A stretch of DNA of 50,833 nucleotides, from positions 1 through 50,833 of the forward strand of contig CANFIN010000010.1 in assembly GCA_947447155.1 (NCBI GenBank), read 5' to 3'. A program made the translations under genes and the position numbers. This DNA is from Bacteroidota bacterium. GTDB taxonomy: Bacteria > Bacteroidota > Bacteroidia > AKYH767-A > OLB10. Below, in pieces: positions 27,530 through 36,353 of this stretch. The notes below the pieces were generated by a model. The model did no database searches. It worked only from the letters and a program-made list of their open reading frames with translations, and had not been told where the DNA came from. Each line of letters opens with the position of its first letter. The first letter of the stretch is position 1.

Positions 27530-27979
27530 ATGGTAGGCAACAAAATTTCATTACATAGAATCTTAAAGGCAAGTCCTGAAAAAGTTTATGAAGCATTTGT
27601 GGATGCAGACTCATTAGCATCATGGATGCCTCCTAACGGATTTATTGGTAAGGTGCATCAAATGGATTTAAAAGTGGGCGGACATTATAAAATGTCGTTT
27701 ACTAATTTTACAACAGGCAACAGTCATGCTTTTGGTGGAGAGTACCTCGAAATCATTCCCAATGAGCTATTAGTGTACACCGATGAGTTCGCAGATCCGA
27801 ATTTGCCAGGTCAAATAATCACAAGAATCGAATTGCGTAAAGTAGTATGTGGTACCGAGCTTATCGCTTCTCAAGAGGGGATCCCTGATATTATTCCTGT
27901 TGAAATGTGTTATCTCGGCTGGCAAGAATCACTTGATAAGCTAAAGTGTTTGGTGGAGCCTAATATCCCTGATGCATAA
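27530..27979 (+). CDS. SRPBCC / AHSA1-like domain protein
   Basis: 149 aa; 'HRILKASPEKVYEAFVDADSLASWMPPNGF', 'GGHYKMSFTNF', 'GWQESLDKLKCLVE'. Confidence 0.88.
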   Translation: MVGNKISLHRILKASPEKVYEAFVDADSLASWMPPNGFIGKVHQMDLKVGGHYKMSFTNFTTGNSHAFGGEYLEIIPNELLVYTDEFADPNLPGQIITRIELRKVVCGTELIASQEGIPDIIPVEMCYLGWQESLDKLKCLVEPNIPDA

Positions 27980-28191
27980 TTGTTCTGCAGAAAACATGAA
28001 TTAATCACGATTCATTGATTTTATGAGAGTGCGTTCGGTCGTTTTTAATAGGCTCAGTTTTAATTAGGATGTCACGTATTTAAGTGAATTAATCCATTAT
28101 ATTATGACAATTATAAGGGTGTTTCCATCTAATTATTTGAAATTCACAAGATTTATTGAAATAAATGTCGAAAAGATGGATTATTATGTGT

Positions 28192-28199
28192 ATGTTTGT
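28192..28199 (+). promoter_or_regulatory. -7 promoter element TATGTTTG upstream of cold-shock gene
   Basis: Match to TAnnTTTG, 28 bp before the ATG. Confidence 0.45.
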
Positions 28200-28226
28200 C
28201 ATTCAATAAATTAAAAAAAATAAAAA

Positions 28227-28418
28227 ATGAAAAATGGAGTAGTTAAATTCTTTAATTCAACAAAAGGATTTGGTTTTATTAAAGACGCAGAAACTGGAGA
28301 AGAAATCTTTGTACACGTAAGTGGTTTAAAAGATGACATCCGTGAAAATGACAACGTGACTTTTGATGTCGAGAACGGTAAAAAAGGTTTAAATGCTGTT
28401 AATGTAAAGTTAGCATAA
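28227..28418 (+). CDS. Cold-shock domain protein (CspA family)
   Basis: 63 aa; 'NGVVKFFNSTKGFGFIKDAETGEEIFVHVSGL'. Confidence 0.95.
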   Translation: MKNGVVKFFNSTKGFGFIKDAETGEEIFVHVSGLKDDIRENDNVTFDVENGKKGLNAVNVKLA

Positions 28419-28439
28419 TTAAATTCTTTAATAAACACT

Positions 28440-28474
28440 AGCCCATCCTTGTAGAAACCTGGATGGGCTTTTTA
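28440..28474 (+). terminator. Rho-independent terminator of csp gene
   Basis: AGCCCATCC...GGATGGGCT followed by TTTTATTT. Confidence 0.85.
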
Positions 28475-28543
28475 TTTGTACTCAAATCAAATGGGTATAG
28501 AAATAAATCAGAAAAGCCGTAATTGGATTTTTGCAATTCTTGT

Positions 28544-28984
28544 TTAAACTACAAGCTTTACATTCACCGCATAAAATCCACGGTCACCTTTTTCAATATC
28601 AAATGTTACTTTATTTCCCGGTTTAATCGGTGTGCTTAGTGCTGAGGAGTGAACAAAAATACTATCATTACTATTAGAATCTTTTATAAATCCATAACCC
28701 TTAGCTTCATCAAATGAGAAAACAGTGCCCGTTTTAATTTCTGGTTCTTCATTGGCCGTTTGGCGGGTAACTGAAATTTCAATACTATCCAGGTCAACTG
28801 GAAGTCGTTGTGGAGGCGGTGTGGAAGAGATTCGTCCGAATTCATCTACATAAGCTATCATTTCATCGAATGATTTTGCCTTTGTTGTTTTTCGATCAGC
28901 CTTTTTCTCTAGCTTTTCTTTACGCTCTTTTTGCTTTCTCTTTTCTCTATCTTTCTTAGTAGATGTGCTACTGGATTTTGCCAT
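28544..28984 (-). CDS. Cold-shock domain protein with long charged N-terminal extension
   Basis: 146 aa; Lys/Arg/Glu-rich N-terminus, C-terminal CSD 'KTGTVFSFDEAKGYGFIKDSNSNDSIFVHSSAL'. Confidence 0.92.
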   Translation of the reverse strand: MAKSSSTSTKKDREKRKQKERKEKLEKKADRKTTKAKSFDEMIAYVDEFGRISSTPPPQRLPVDLDSIEISVTRQTANEEPEIKTGTVFSFDEAKGYGFIKDSNSNDSIFVHSSALSTPIKPGNKVTFDIEKGDRGFYAVNVKLVV

Positions 28985-29086
28985 TAATTTTTTTTTGCAA
29001 GGTACGCAGGAAAAATTTCATATTCATTAAAAAATGGAATCTTATTTTCTAAAGATTCCACAATTTTTTAAAAGCGACTATTTTGC

Positions 29087-30352
29087 TCAGTTGATTTGAA
29101 AATAAATCAGCATTCCTGCAGCAATACTCATAATTATTAAAGCCGCGAATCCAATAATATTTGTCTTTCTGTCATTCACAAATTCGCCCATCACACTTTT
29201 ATTATTTGAGATATGTAAAATGATTCCAATTAAAACCGGCGCCGTAATGCCGTATAAAATAGCTGTATAAATTAATGCTTTAATAGGAGAGAGGCCAATA
29301 TAGTTAATTGATAAGCCCACCAATAATGAAATAGCAATAATCACATAAAAACCTTTTGCTTCGTGAAATTTTTTATCTAATCCTTGTTCCCATCCAAATG
29401 TCTCTGTGAAAATATATGACAGGGATCCACTTAATACTGGTATTGCGATAAGTCCAGTTCCAATCACACCAATAGCAAATAATAAGTAGGCCATATCGCC
29501 AGCCAATGGTTTTAATGCCAATGCTGCTTGTTCAACTGTATCTATTTGCGTAACCCCTGCCGGAAATAAAACACTACCTGTAGTTAGAATAATAAAATAC
29601 ATCACTAAACCGGATATCGCCATTCCAAAATCAACATCATTTTTCATTTCATGAATTATTTTCTTATTCACGATTAGATGGTTTCTTCGATTTTTCATTT
29701 CTTCTACTTCAACCGAAGCCTGCCAAAAAAATAAATAAGGAGAAATAGTTGTTCCGAGTATGCCTACTAACACCATCAGATACGCTTTGCTCCACTCGAA
29801 CGAGGGGATAAACGTAGCTTTAATGATTGCTGATAGATCTTGTTTGTACAAAAATGGAACGATGAAGTAAACCAACATTACCACACATAAATTCTTTAAT
29901 AAAGAAGCCATGCGCTGATAGGGCAGATAAACAATCATTATCAACAATATAACGGTGAACAGTACCGAAAAATAACTTTGGTCAATGGATGGGAATAACA
30001 AATTGCCTACAGCTCCCATACCTGCTATATCTGCACCGATGTTTAAAACAATGGCAGGAAAGCTGAATAAGAGCATTACATATAAAACCCATCTCGGATA
30101 ATTTTTTTTTAATGTGCCTGTTAACCCTTGCGATGTAACTAATCCAATCTTTGCACACATCTGTTGGATAACTGCCATTAAAGGAAAAGCAACGATGGCA
30201 GTCCATAATGTTTTTAACCCAAATGCCGCTCCGGCCTGCGAGTAGGTAGCAATTCCTGATGGGTCATCATCACTCGCACCTGTCACTAATCCTGGACCGA
30301 CTTTTCCCCAAACGGATTGGAGTTTTTTTGTTAGCGATTTTTGGTGAGCCAT
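29087..30352 (-). CDS. Nramp family divalent metal transporter
   Basis: 421 aa; 'GPGLVTGASDDDPSGIATYSQAGAAFG', multiple TM, 'ISPYLFFWQASVEVEE'. Confidence 0.92.
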   Translation of the reverse strand: MAHQKSLTKKLQSVWGKVGPGLVTGASDDDPSGIATYSQAGAAFGLKTLWTAIVAFPLMAVIQQMCAKIGLVTSQGLTGTLKKNYPRWVLYVMLLFSFPAIVLNIGADIAGMGAVGNLLFPSIDQSYFSVLFTVILLIMIVYLPYQRMASLLKNLCVVMLVYFIVPFLYKQDLSAIIKATFIPSFEWSKAYLMVLVGILGTTISPYLFFWQASVEVEEMKNRRNHLIVNKKIIHEMKNDVDFGMAISGLVMYFIILTTGSVLFPAGVTQIDTVEQAALALKPLAGDMAYLLFAIGVIGTGLIAIPVLSGSLSYIFTETFGWEQGLDKKFHEAKGFYVIIAISLLVGLSINYIGLSPIKALIYTAILYGITAPVLIGIILHISNNKSVMGEFVNDRKTNIIGFAALIIMSIAAGMLIYFQIN

Positions 30353-30370
30353 ATTTTTAAAAGTAAAACG

Positions 30371-31258
30371 TTATTCGTTGTTTATTTCAGCTCTTAATTG
30401 GTCTGATGTTTTTGTAGTGCCATCATGACTCCATCCTGGTGGCATAAATAAGTACTTAAGTTTGTTTTTTAAGCCAACAGGTTTTTTAAAATCACTCCAT
30501 ATCGATTGCCATTCGTGCGTTACTATTCTTACGGGATGATATCTTTCATCTAGCGGCTTCGTCAAGCCGTAAAAAATTTTTTCTTCACCATTTTCTTCTT
30601 CAAATGTTCCGAATAATTTATCCCAAATTATCAAAACCATTCCCATGTTCCTATCAAGATATCTGACATTGCTTGCATGATGTACTCGATGGTGTGAAGG
30701 GCTTACAAATACAGACTCAAACCATGCTGGCATTTTATCAATATACTGCGTATGCACTAATATTCCGTATATCTGCGTAGCTGCAAAAACAAAAATGATA
30801 TCCAACGGAGAAAACCCTAATATCGCTAATGGAATAAAATACACAAATCGATAAAGTGGCTGAAATACCGATGAGCGAAATCCAGTAGTTAAATTAAATT
30901 CTTCAGATGAATGATGTGTAACATGCACAGCCCAGAATAATCGTATTTGATGATCGAAGCGATGTTCCCAGTAATACATAAAATCTTCAGCAATAAAAAT
31001 GGCAATCCAGTAGAGTAGGGAATTGTTCCATGTTTCTATTATACGATGCTCGTAAAACCATAAAAGTACTCCTACATATATCACACGGAATAAAACATCA
31101 ATACCACCATTCAAAATGCTTAAGTAAATATTCAGTATAGTTTCTTTAAAAGAATAAAATTTTCTAAGTTGAATATTACTTAAAATAATTTCAGCCAGTA
31201 TCACCAAAATGTAAATCGGTGCGCTGATTAATAATATCCATTGCTCTTTTAACGGCAT
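30371..31258 (-). CDS. Sterol desaturase / fatty acid hydroxylase superfamily protein
   Basis: His clusters 'EHRFDH', 'HVTHHSSE', 'SPSHHRVHHASN'. Confidence 0.92.
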   Translation of the reverse strand: MPLKEQWILLISAPIYILVILAEIILSNIQLRKFYSFKETILNIYLSILNGGIDVLFRVIYVGVLLWFYEHRIIETWNNSLLYWIAIFIAEDFMYYWEHRFDHQIRLFWAVHVTHHSSEEFNLTTGFRSSVFQPLYRFVYFIPLAILGFSPLDIIFVFAATQIYGILVHTQYIDKMPAWFESVFVSPSHHRVHHASNVRYLDRNMGMVLIIWDKLFGTFEEENGEEKIFYGLTKPLDERYHPVRIVTHEWQSIWSDFKKPVGLKNKLKYLFMPPGWSHDGTTKTSDQLRAEINNE

Positions 31259-31267
31259 AATGATTTT

Positions 31268-32443
31268 CTAAACTTTTTCAAAAATACCCGCAGCACCTTG
31301 TCCAGTACCAACACACATGGTAACCATTCCGTATTTTTTGTTTGTCAATTCTAATTCATTCATTAATTGAACTGTCAGCTTTGCGCCACTACAACCTAAT
31401 GGATGACCTAACGCTATCGCACCACCGTTAACATTAACTATATCCTGATTGATATCAAGCTTACGCAATACAGCTAATGACTGCGATGCAAATGCTTCGT
31501 TCAGTTCAATCAAATCAATATTGTTTAATGTTAATCCTGATTTCTTTAATACCATCGGTATCGCTTCAATAGGTCCAATGCCCATTATGCGTGGTTCTAC
31601 ACCAACAACAGCATAGTTTACAAAACGCAATCGTGGAGTTAAATTATGTTCTTTTAAAAACTTCTCAGATACTACCAGAACAAATGCAGCTCCATCCGAT
31701 GTCTGCGATGAATTGCCAGCTGTTATACATCCTTGCGCATCAAATACAGGCTTTAAAGTGCTCAACTTTTCAATTGAAGTATCTGCACGGGGACCTTCAT
31801 CTGTATCAAATGTGAAGCTGACTTTCTTTTGCTTGAAGTTTTCATCAAGTAACAGTTCGTCAACATGAATAGGTGAAATCTGCGATTTGAATTTACCTTC
31901 TTTAATTGCTTTTACTGCTTTCTGATGACTGTTATAAGAAAACATGTCCTGGTCTTCACGCGAAACCTGGTATTCTTTAGCTACTGCCTCTGCAGTCAGT
32001 CCCATACCCCAATAGTATTCAGGATTTGATTTTGCTACTTCATAGTTAGGTACGATTCGCCAACCACCAAACGGAATAGGCGACATGCTTTCAACACCAC
32101 CAGCAAGAATGCAATCTGATAAGCCTGCATTAATTTTAGCAGCTGCAATAGCGATTGTTTCTAGTCCTGATGCACAATAACGATTAACCGTCATGCCTGG
32201 CACCTTGACCGTGTTCAATCCCATTAATGAAATCATTCGACCAATGTTTAATCCCTGCTCTGCCTCTGGTGTGGCATTACCAACAATAACATCCTCAATA
32301 AGGTTTACATCAAAATTATCCAATGAGCTAATCAAATATTTCACTACAGTTGATGCTAGATCATCAGGTCGTACATTTTTTAACTTGCCTTTAGGTGCTT
32401 TGCCTACGGCAGATCGAAATCCGGTAACAATATATGCGTTCAT
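31268..32443 (-). CDS. fadA: Acetyl-CoA C-acyltransferase (thiolase)
   Basis: 391 aa; 'MTVNRYCASGLETIA', 'GGVESMS', 'NEAFASQSLAVL', 'NVNGGAIALGHPLGCSGAKL', 'MCVGTGQGAAGIFE'. Confidence 0.95.
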   Translation of the reverse strand: MNAYIVTGFRSAVGKAPKGKLKNVRPDDLASTVVKYLISSLDNFDVNLIEDVIVGNATPEAEQGLNIGRMISLMGLNTVKVPGMTVNRYCASGLETIAIAAAKINAGLSDCILAGGVESMSPIPFGGWRIVPNYEVAKSNPEYYWGMGLTAEAVAKEYQVSREDQDMFSYNSHQKAVKAIKEGKFKSQISPIHVDELLLDENFKQKKVSFTFDTDEGPRADTSIEKLSTLKPVFDAQGCITAGNSSQTSDGAAFVLVVSEKFLKEHNLTPRLRFVNYAVVGVEPRIMGIGPIEAIPMVLKKSGLTLNNIDLIELNEAFASQSLAVLRKLDINQDIVNVNGGAIALGHPLGCSGAKLTVQLMNELELTNKKYGMVTMCVGTGQGAAGIFEKV

Positions 32444-32452
32444 AAAATGATA

Positions 32453-32478
32453 TAAAAAAACCCGCTTATCAGCGGGTT
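32453..32478 (-). terminator. Rho-independent terminator of the MORN-repeat gene
   Basis: AACCCGCT-tatc-AGCGGGTT with A run on plus (T run on minus). Confidence 0.85.
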
Positions 32479-32488
32479 GGATTTGAAG

Positions 32489-33139
32489 TTACTTCTTGGT
32501 AGTGTCCGCCGGTGCGCTATTATTTCCACCCGCCGGCGATGTAGTACCAGCTGGCTTTCCAGGGGTTTTTGCTTTCTTAGCATCAGCAGCTTTCTTAGCA
32601 TCAGCAGCTTTTCTCGCTTCTTCAGCAGCAGCTTTTTGATCGATACCGTCTTTAAAAGTAGAGGTTGCTATCAACTGTCCTTTGCGATTAAAAGTGCGCC
32701 ACTCGCCATCTTTTTTGTTATTCTTGTATGCACCTTCCGATGCTATCTCGCCATCTTCAAAATAGCGCGTCCATTTACCATCTTTCTTTCCAGCTATGTA
32801 TTCACCTTCTTGTTTTACTGTTCCAGAATAGTAATACCTTTTATAAACACCCTCTTTTATTCCGTTTTGGAATTCTTGTTCTTCCATTATCTTTCCATAC
32901 GGATAATAGCGTTTAGAAACACCTTGACGCTTATCATTTAGATATTCAACCTCTGTCATGATGTCTCCGTAGGAGTTAAAGGTCTTCCAAGTTCCTTGCT
33001 TTTGACCAAACTCATCGGTCTTATTACGATGTTTTTCTTTGCCCGGCGCATACTTCGGTTTTTCCTCTGTTTGCGAGAAGCTAATAAAAGGAATCATCAG
33101 AAGGGACAAGAATAAGATTTTGTACTTATGCATATGCAA
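32489..33139 (-). CDS. MORN-repeat (YwqK-like) exported protein
   Basis: 216 aa; signal peptide, tandem 'YGKIMEEQEFQNGIKEGVYKRYYYSGTVKQEGEYIAGKKDGKWTRYF' MORN repeats, Ala/Lys-rich tail. Confidence 0.88.
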   Translation of the reverse strand: MHMHKYKILFLSLLMIPFISFSQTEEKPKYAPGKEKHRNKTDEFGQKQGTWKTFNSYGDIMTEVEYLNDKRQGVSKRYYPYGKIMEEQEFQNGIKEGVYKRYYYSGTVKQEGEYIAGKKDGKWTRYFEDGEIASEGAYKNNKKDGEWRTFNRKGQLIATSTFKDGIDQKAAAEEARKAADAKKAADAKKAKTPGKPAGTTSPAGGNNSAPADTTKK

Positions 33140-33172
33140 CAGTTTTTTCAGGTGTTAAAATTAATAACTTAT

Positions 33173-35581
33173 TTAATTTCTCAAAGGTTTTCCGGTAGTT
33201 AATATCGATTGAATGCGTTCTAATGTCTTTTTTTCACCGATTAATGATAAAAACGCCTCTCTTTCAAGGTCTAAAAGGTACTGTTCTGAAACTTCCGTTG
33301 GTGCTGACAACTCGCCTCCGCATAATACATAGCCAAGCTTTTTGCTAATTAATTCATCATGACTGGATATATAATTCCCGCTTCTCATACTATTTGCCCC
33401 TGCCCAAATTAGCCCTAAGCCCTGTTTTCCTAAAACTTTGATGTTGTTTTGCTGGACGGGTTGCGTATATCCCGCATCAGCTAGACCAATAGCAGCGTTT
33501 CTGGCGTCAAAAAGCAAATGACTTTTATTCATAGTTATTGCATCACGACCTGTTTTTAATATTCCTAGTTCAAATGCTTCTTTAGCGGATGTTGATACTT
33601 TCGCTTGCCCAATAGTTAAAAAATTAGCTCGTAGTGCGTTTAATTCGATATCGCCATCTTTTAATTGGTTAGAAAATCGTAAAGCCATTTCTTTTGTACC
33701 TCCTCCGCCTGGTATTAATCCAACACCGAATTCTACAAGTCCTGAATATAGTTCTGCATGTGCTTGAACTTTATCTGCATGTAAAGTCATTTCGCATCCG
33801 CCTCCAAGGGTAAGTCCAAAAGGCGCAACAACAACTGGTATCGACGAATAACGCACACGCATATTCATGTTCTGAAACATACGAATGGCCATATCAATCT
33901 CTTCATATTCTTGCTCAATAGCCATCATAAAAATCATTGCTAAATTGGCCCCAGCTGAAAAGTTTGCACCTTCGTTTCCTATAACTAGTCCCTTGTAGCT
34001 TTTTTCAGCAAGTTCGATTGCTTTATTAACTCCTGCAATTACTTCCCCACCCATAGTGTTCATTTTTGTTGTGAACTCACAACAGATAACATCTTCTCCT
34101 ATGTCAATTATATTGCACCCATTATTCTTCCAAATAGTTTTTTCTTTTCTTAACGGATAGAGTTGAATGGTAGATTCTTGATTCGAATTGCTGTGGTACG
34201 AATTCGTATTTGGATCAAAGTAAAAGCTGTTGCCATTTTCATACTTGAAAAATGAAGTAATGTCTGATTCAATCATCTTATAAACCCATGGAGCAGGTGT
34301 GAATCCTAGTTGTTCCATTGCTTTAACCGATTCTTTAATACCAACCGCATCCCATGTTTTAAACGGACCTAATTCCCAACCAAAACCAGCCTCTAACGCT
34401 TCGTCTATACGAAATAAATCGGGCGATATTTCATTGACTTTGTTCGATACAAATTCAAATAAACTAAAGAATGATTTTCTGTAAAAGTCGCCAACCTTAT
34501 CTTTCGCTTGAATTAGTAAAGTAATTCGCTGTCTTGTATCATCAATGCCTTTTGCACTTTCAATCGATTCGTATTTATTCTTTTTCTGAAGACTGTATTC
34601 AAACGTTTTTAAATCAAGTGATAAATAAATGGTTTCCCCTTTTTCATCTTTTGATTTTTTGAAGAATCCTTGTTTCGTTTTATCTCCTAACCATTTATTG
34701 TTAGCCATCTGCTGAATAAACGCTGGCAATTCAAAAGTTTTCTTTTCTTCTCCTTCGGGAAGAGCTGCAGCTAAATTATTGCTGACATGCACCAACGTGT
34801 CAAGGCCAACTACATCACAGGTTCTAAATGTTGCTGATTTAGGTCGACCGATAATAGGCCCCGTGAATAAATCAATATCGTTAATGCTGAAGTCAGATTG
34901 ATCTACTTGGTGAAATAAAGAGGCTATACTGTAAACTCCTATTCGGTTCGCAATAAAAGCTGGCGTATCCAAACATTCGATAGTTGTTTTACCTAAGTAT
35001 AATGAACCATATTGCATCAGAAAATCGACCACCTCTCTTTTAGTCTCTTTACCAGGAATAATTTCTAATAGCTTAAGGTATCTGGGTGGGTTGAAAAAGT
35101 GAGTACCGCAAAAATGTTGTTTAAAGTTTTCACTTCTTTCCTCTGTCAATAATTCAATCGGAATTCCAGAAGTGTTTGTTGTGATTAGCGTGTCTGGCTT
35201 TCTGTGTTTTTCTATTTCTTCATAAAGCTCTTGTTTGATGGCAGCATTTTCAATTATAACTTCAATTATCCAATCGCAGTCACTAATTTTCGTTAAGTCG
35301 TCAGTAAAGTTCCCGGTTTGTATAAAATTTATTGCCGAATTAGAATAAAGAGGAGAGGGTTTTGAGGCAATTGCTGTTATTAATGATGAATCAACAATTC
35401 TGTTCTTAAAAGATGGATGGTCTTTCAAAAAGCCCTTTTTTATTTCTTCTTCTGATAATTCTTTTGGACTAATATCAATAAGCAAAACTGACAAACCAAT
35501 ATTTGCAAAATGACAAGCAATACGCGAACCCATTATCCCTGAACCTAAAACCGCAACTTTCTTGATAGTTCTCTTCGACAT
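33173..35581 (-). CDS. fadB: 3-hydroxyacyl-CoA dehydrogenase / enoyl-CoA hydratase bifunctional protein
   Basis: 802 aa; 'VAVLGSGIMGSRIACHFANIGLSVLLIDI', 'GTHFFNPPRYLKLLEIIPG', crotonase domain 'GANFSAGANLAMIF', 'GLTLGGGCEMTLHAD', 'VGLIPGGGGTKEMA'. Confidence 0.94.
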   Translation of the reverse strand: MSKRTIKKVAVLGSGIMGSRIACHFANIGLSVLLIDISPKELSEEEIKKGFLKDHPSFKNRIVDSSLITAIASKPSPLYSNSAINFIQTGNFTDDLTKISDCDWIIEVIIENAAIKQELYEEIEKHRKPDTLITTNTSGIPIELLTEERSENFKQHFCGTHFFNPPRYLKLLEIIPGKETKREVVDFLMQYGSLYLGKTTIECLDTPAFIANRIGVYSIASLFHQVDQSDFSINDIDLFTGPIIGRPKSATFRTCDVVGLDTLVHVSNNLAAALPEGEEKKTFELPAFIQQMANNKWLGDKTKQGFFKKSKDEKGETIYLSLDLKTFEYSLQKKNKYESIESAKGIDDTRQRITLLIQAKDKVGDFYRKSFFSLFEFVSNKVNEISPDLFRIDEALEAGFGWELGPFKTWDAVGIKESVKAMEQLGFTPAPWVYKMIESDITSFFKYENGNSFYFDPNTNSYHSNSNQESTIQLYPLRKEKTIWKNNGCNIIDIGEDVICCEFTTKMNTMGGEVIAGVNKAIELAEKSYKGLVIGNEGANFSAGANLAMIFMMAIEQEYEEIDMAIRMFQNMNMRVRYSSIPVVVAPFGLTLGGGCEMTLHADKVQAHAELYSGLVEFGVGLIPGGGGTKEMALRFSNQLKDGDIELNALRANFLTIGQAKVSTSAKEAFELGILKTGRDAITMNKSHLLFDARNAAIGLADAGYTQPVQQNNIKVLGKQGLGLIWAGANSMRSGNYISSHDELISKKLGYVLCGGELSAPTEVSEQYLLDLEREAFLSLIGEKKTLERIQSILTTGKPLRN

Positions 35582-35761
35582 AAAAATAAAAGAATTTTAA
35601 TCTTTCGAATATAGCAAAATATGCTGGTCTAAATTTGATTCTTCAAAAAAAGAATTCAACCAATTTCCAAGCTTATTTTGTTCAGGCAATTCATTTTTAT
35701 TAAGTACAAAGGCTCAGGAAATTTAATAAGAAATGAATTTATATTATATCAAACATTATTT

Positions 35762-35769
35762 TAACTTTG
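35762..35769 (+). promoter_or_regulatory. -7 promoter element TAACTTTG
   Basis: TAnnTTTG consensus, 23 bp before the 35792 ATG. Confidence 0.5.
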
Positions 35770-35791
35770 CATCCTTAATAAAAATAAGACT

Positions 35792-36310
35792 ATGAGTTTC
35801 GAGAAAATTATTTCAGTGCCGGGTATGCCAGGTTTATACAAAATGGTTGCTCAAATGCGTAATGGCGGATTTATCGTTGAAGGTTTATCTGATAATAAGA
35901 GAATGCCAGTTTCTTCCACACAAAGAATTGTGATGTTAAAAGATGTGGCAATATATACTTACGAAGAGGATATGCCTCTTTATGATGCTTTTAAAAAAAT
36001 GAAAGACGATGATGCAAGTTCTTCTTCTATTACAACAAAATCGGAGCCTGCAGATTTGAAAGCAGTATTAAAGAAAGTATTGCCTGAGTACGATGAAGAG
36101 CGTGTTCATATTTCAGATATCCGTAAAATATTCTCATGGTATAATTTGCTGAAAGATTTAGTTGGCACTCCTGAAAGCGAAGCTATCATGAATCCACAAG
36201 TTGAAAGCGTGGAGGAGCCCGTTGCAGAAGAAAAAGTAGAAGAAATGAAGGAAGTCAAAACTCCCAAAAAAAGAGCCTCGAAAAAAACAATCGATAACGA
36301 AACAAAATAA
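35792..36310 (+). CDS. DUF5606-like conserved Bacteroidota protein
   Basis: 172 aa; 'FEKIISVPGMPGLYKMVAQMRNGGFIVEGLSDNKRMPVSSTQRIVMLKDVAIYT'. Confidence 0.8.
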   Translation: MSFEKIISVPGMPGLYKMVAQMRNGGFIVEGLSDNKRMPVSSTQRIVMLKDVAIYTYEEDMPLYDAFKKMKDDDASSSSITTKSEPADLKAVLKKVLPEYDEERVHISDIRKIFSWYNLLKDLVGTPESEAIMNPQVESVEEPVAEEKVEEMKEVKTPKKRASKKTIDNETK

Positions 36311-36343
36311 AAATAAAGCCCCTACCTTAGGGGCTTTATTTTT
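36311..36343 (+). terminator. Rho-independent terminator
   Basis: AATAAAGCCCCT-acctt-AGGGGCTTTATT followed by T run. Confidence 0.88.
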
Positions 36344-36353
36344 ATAATTAATC

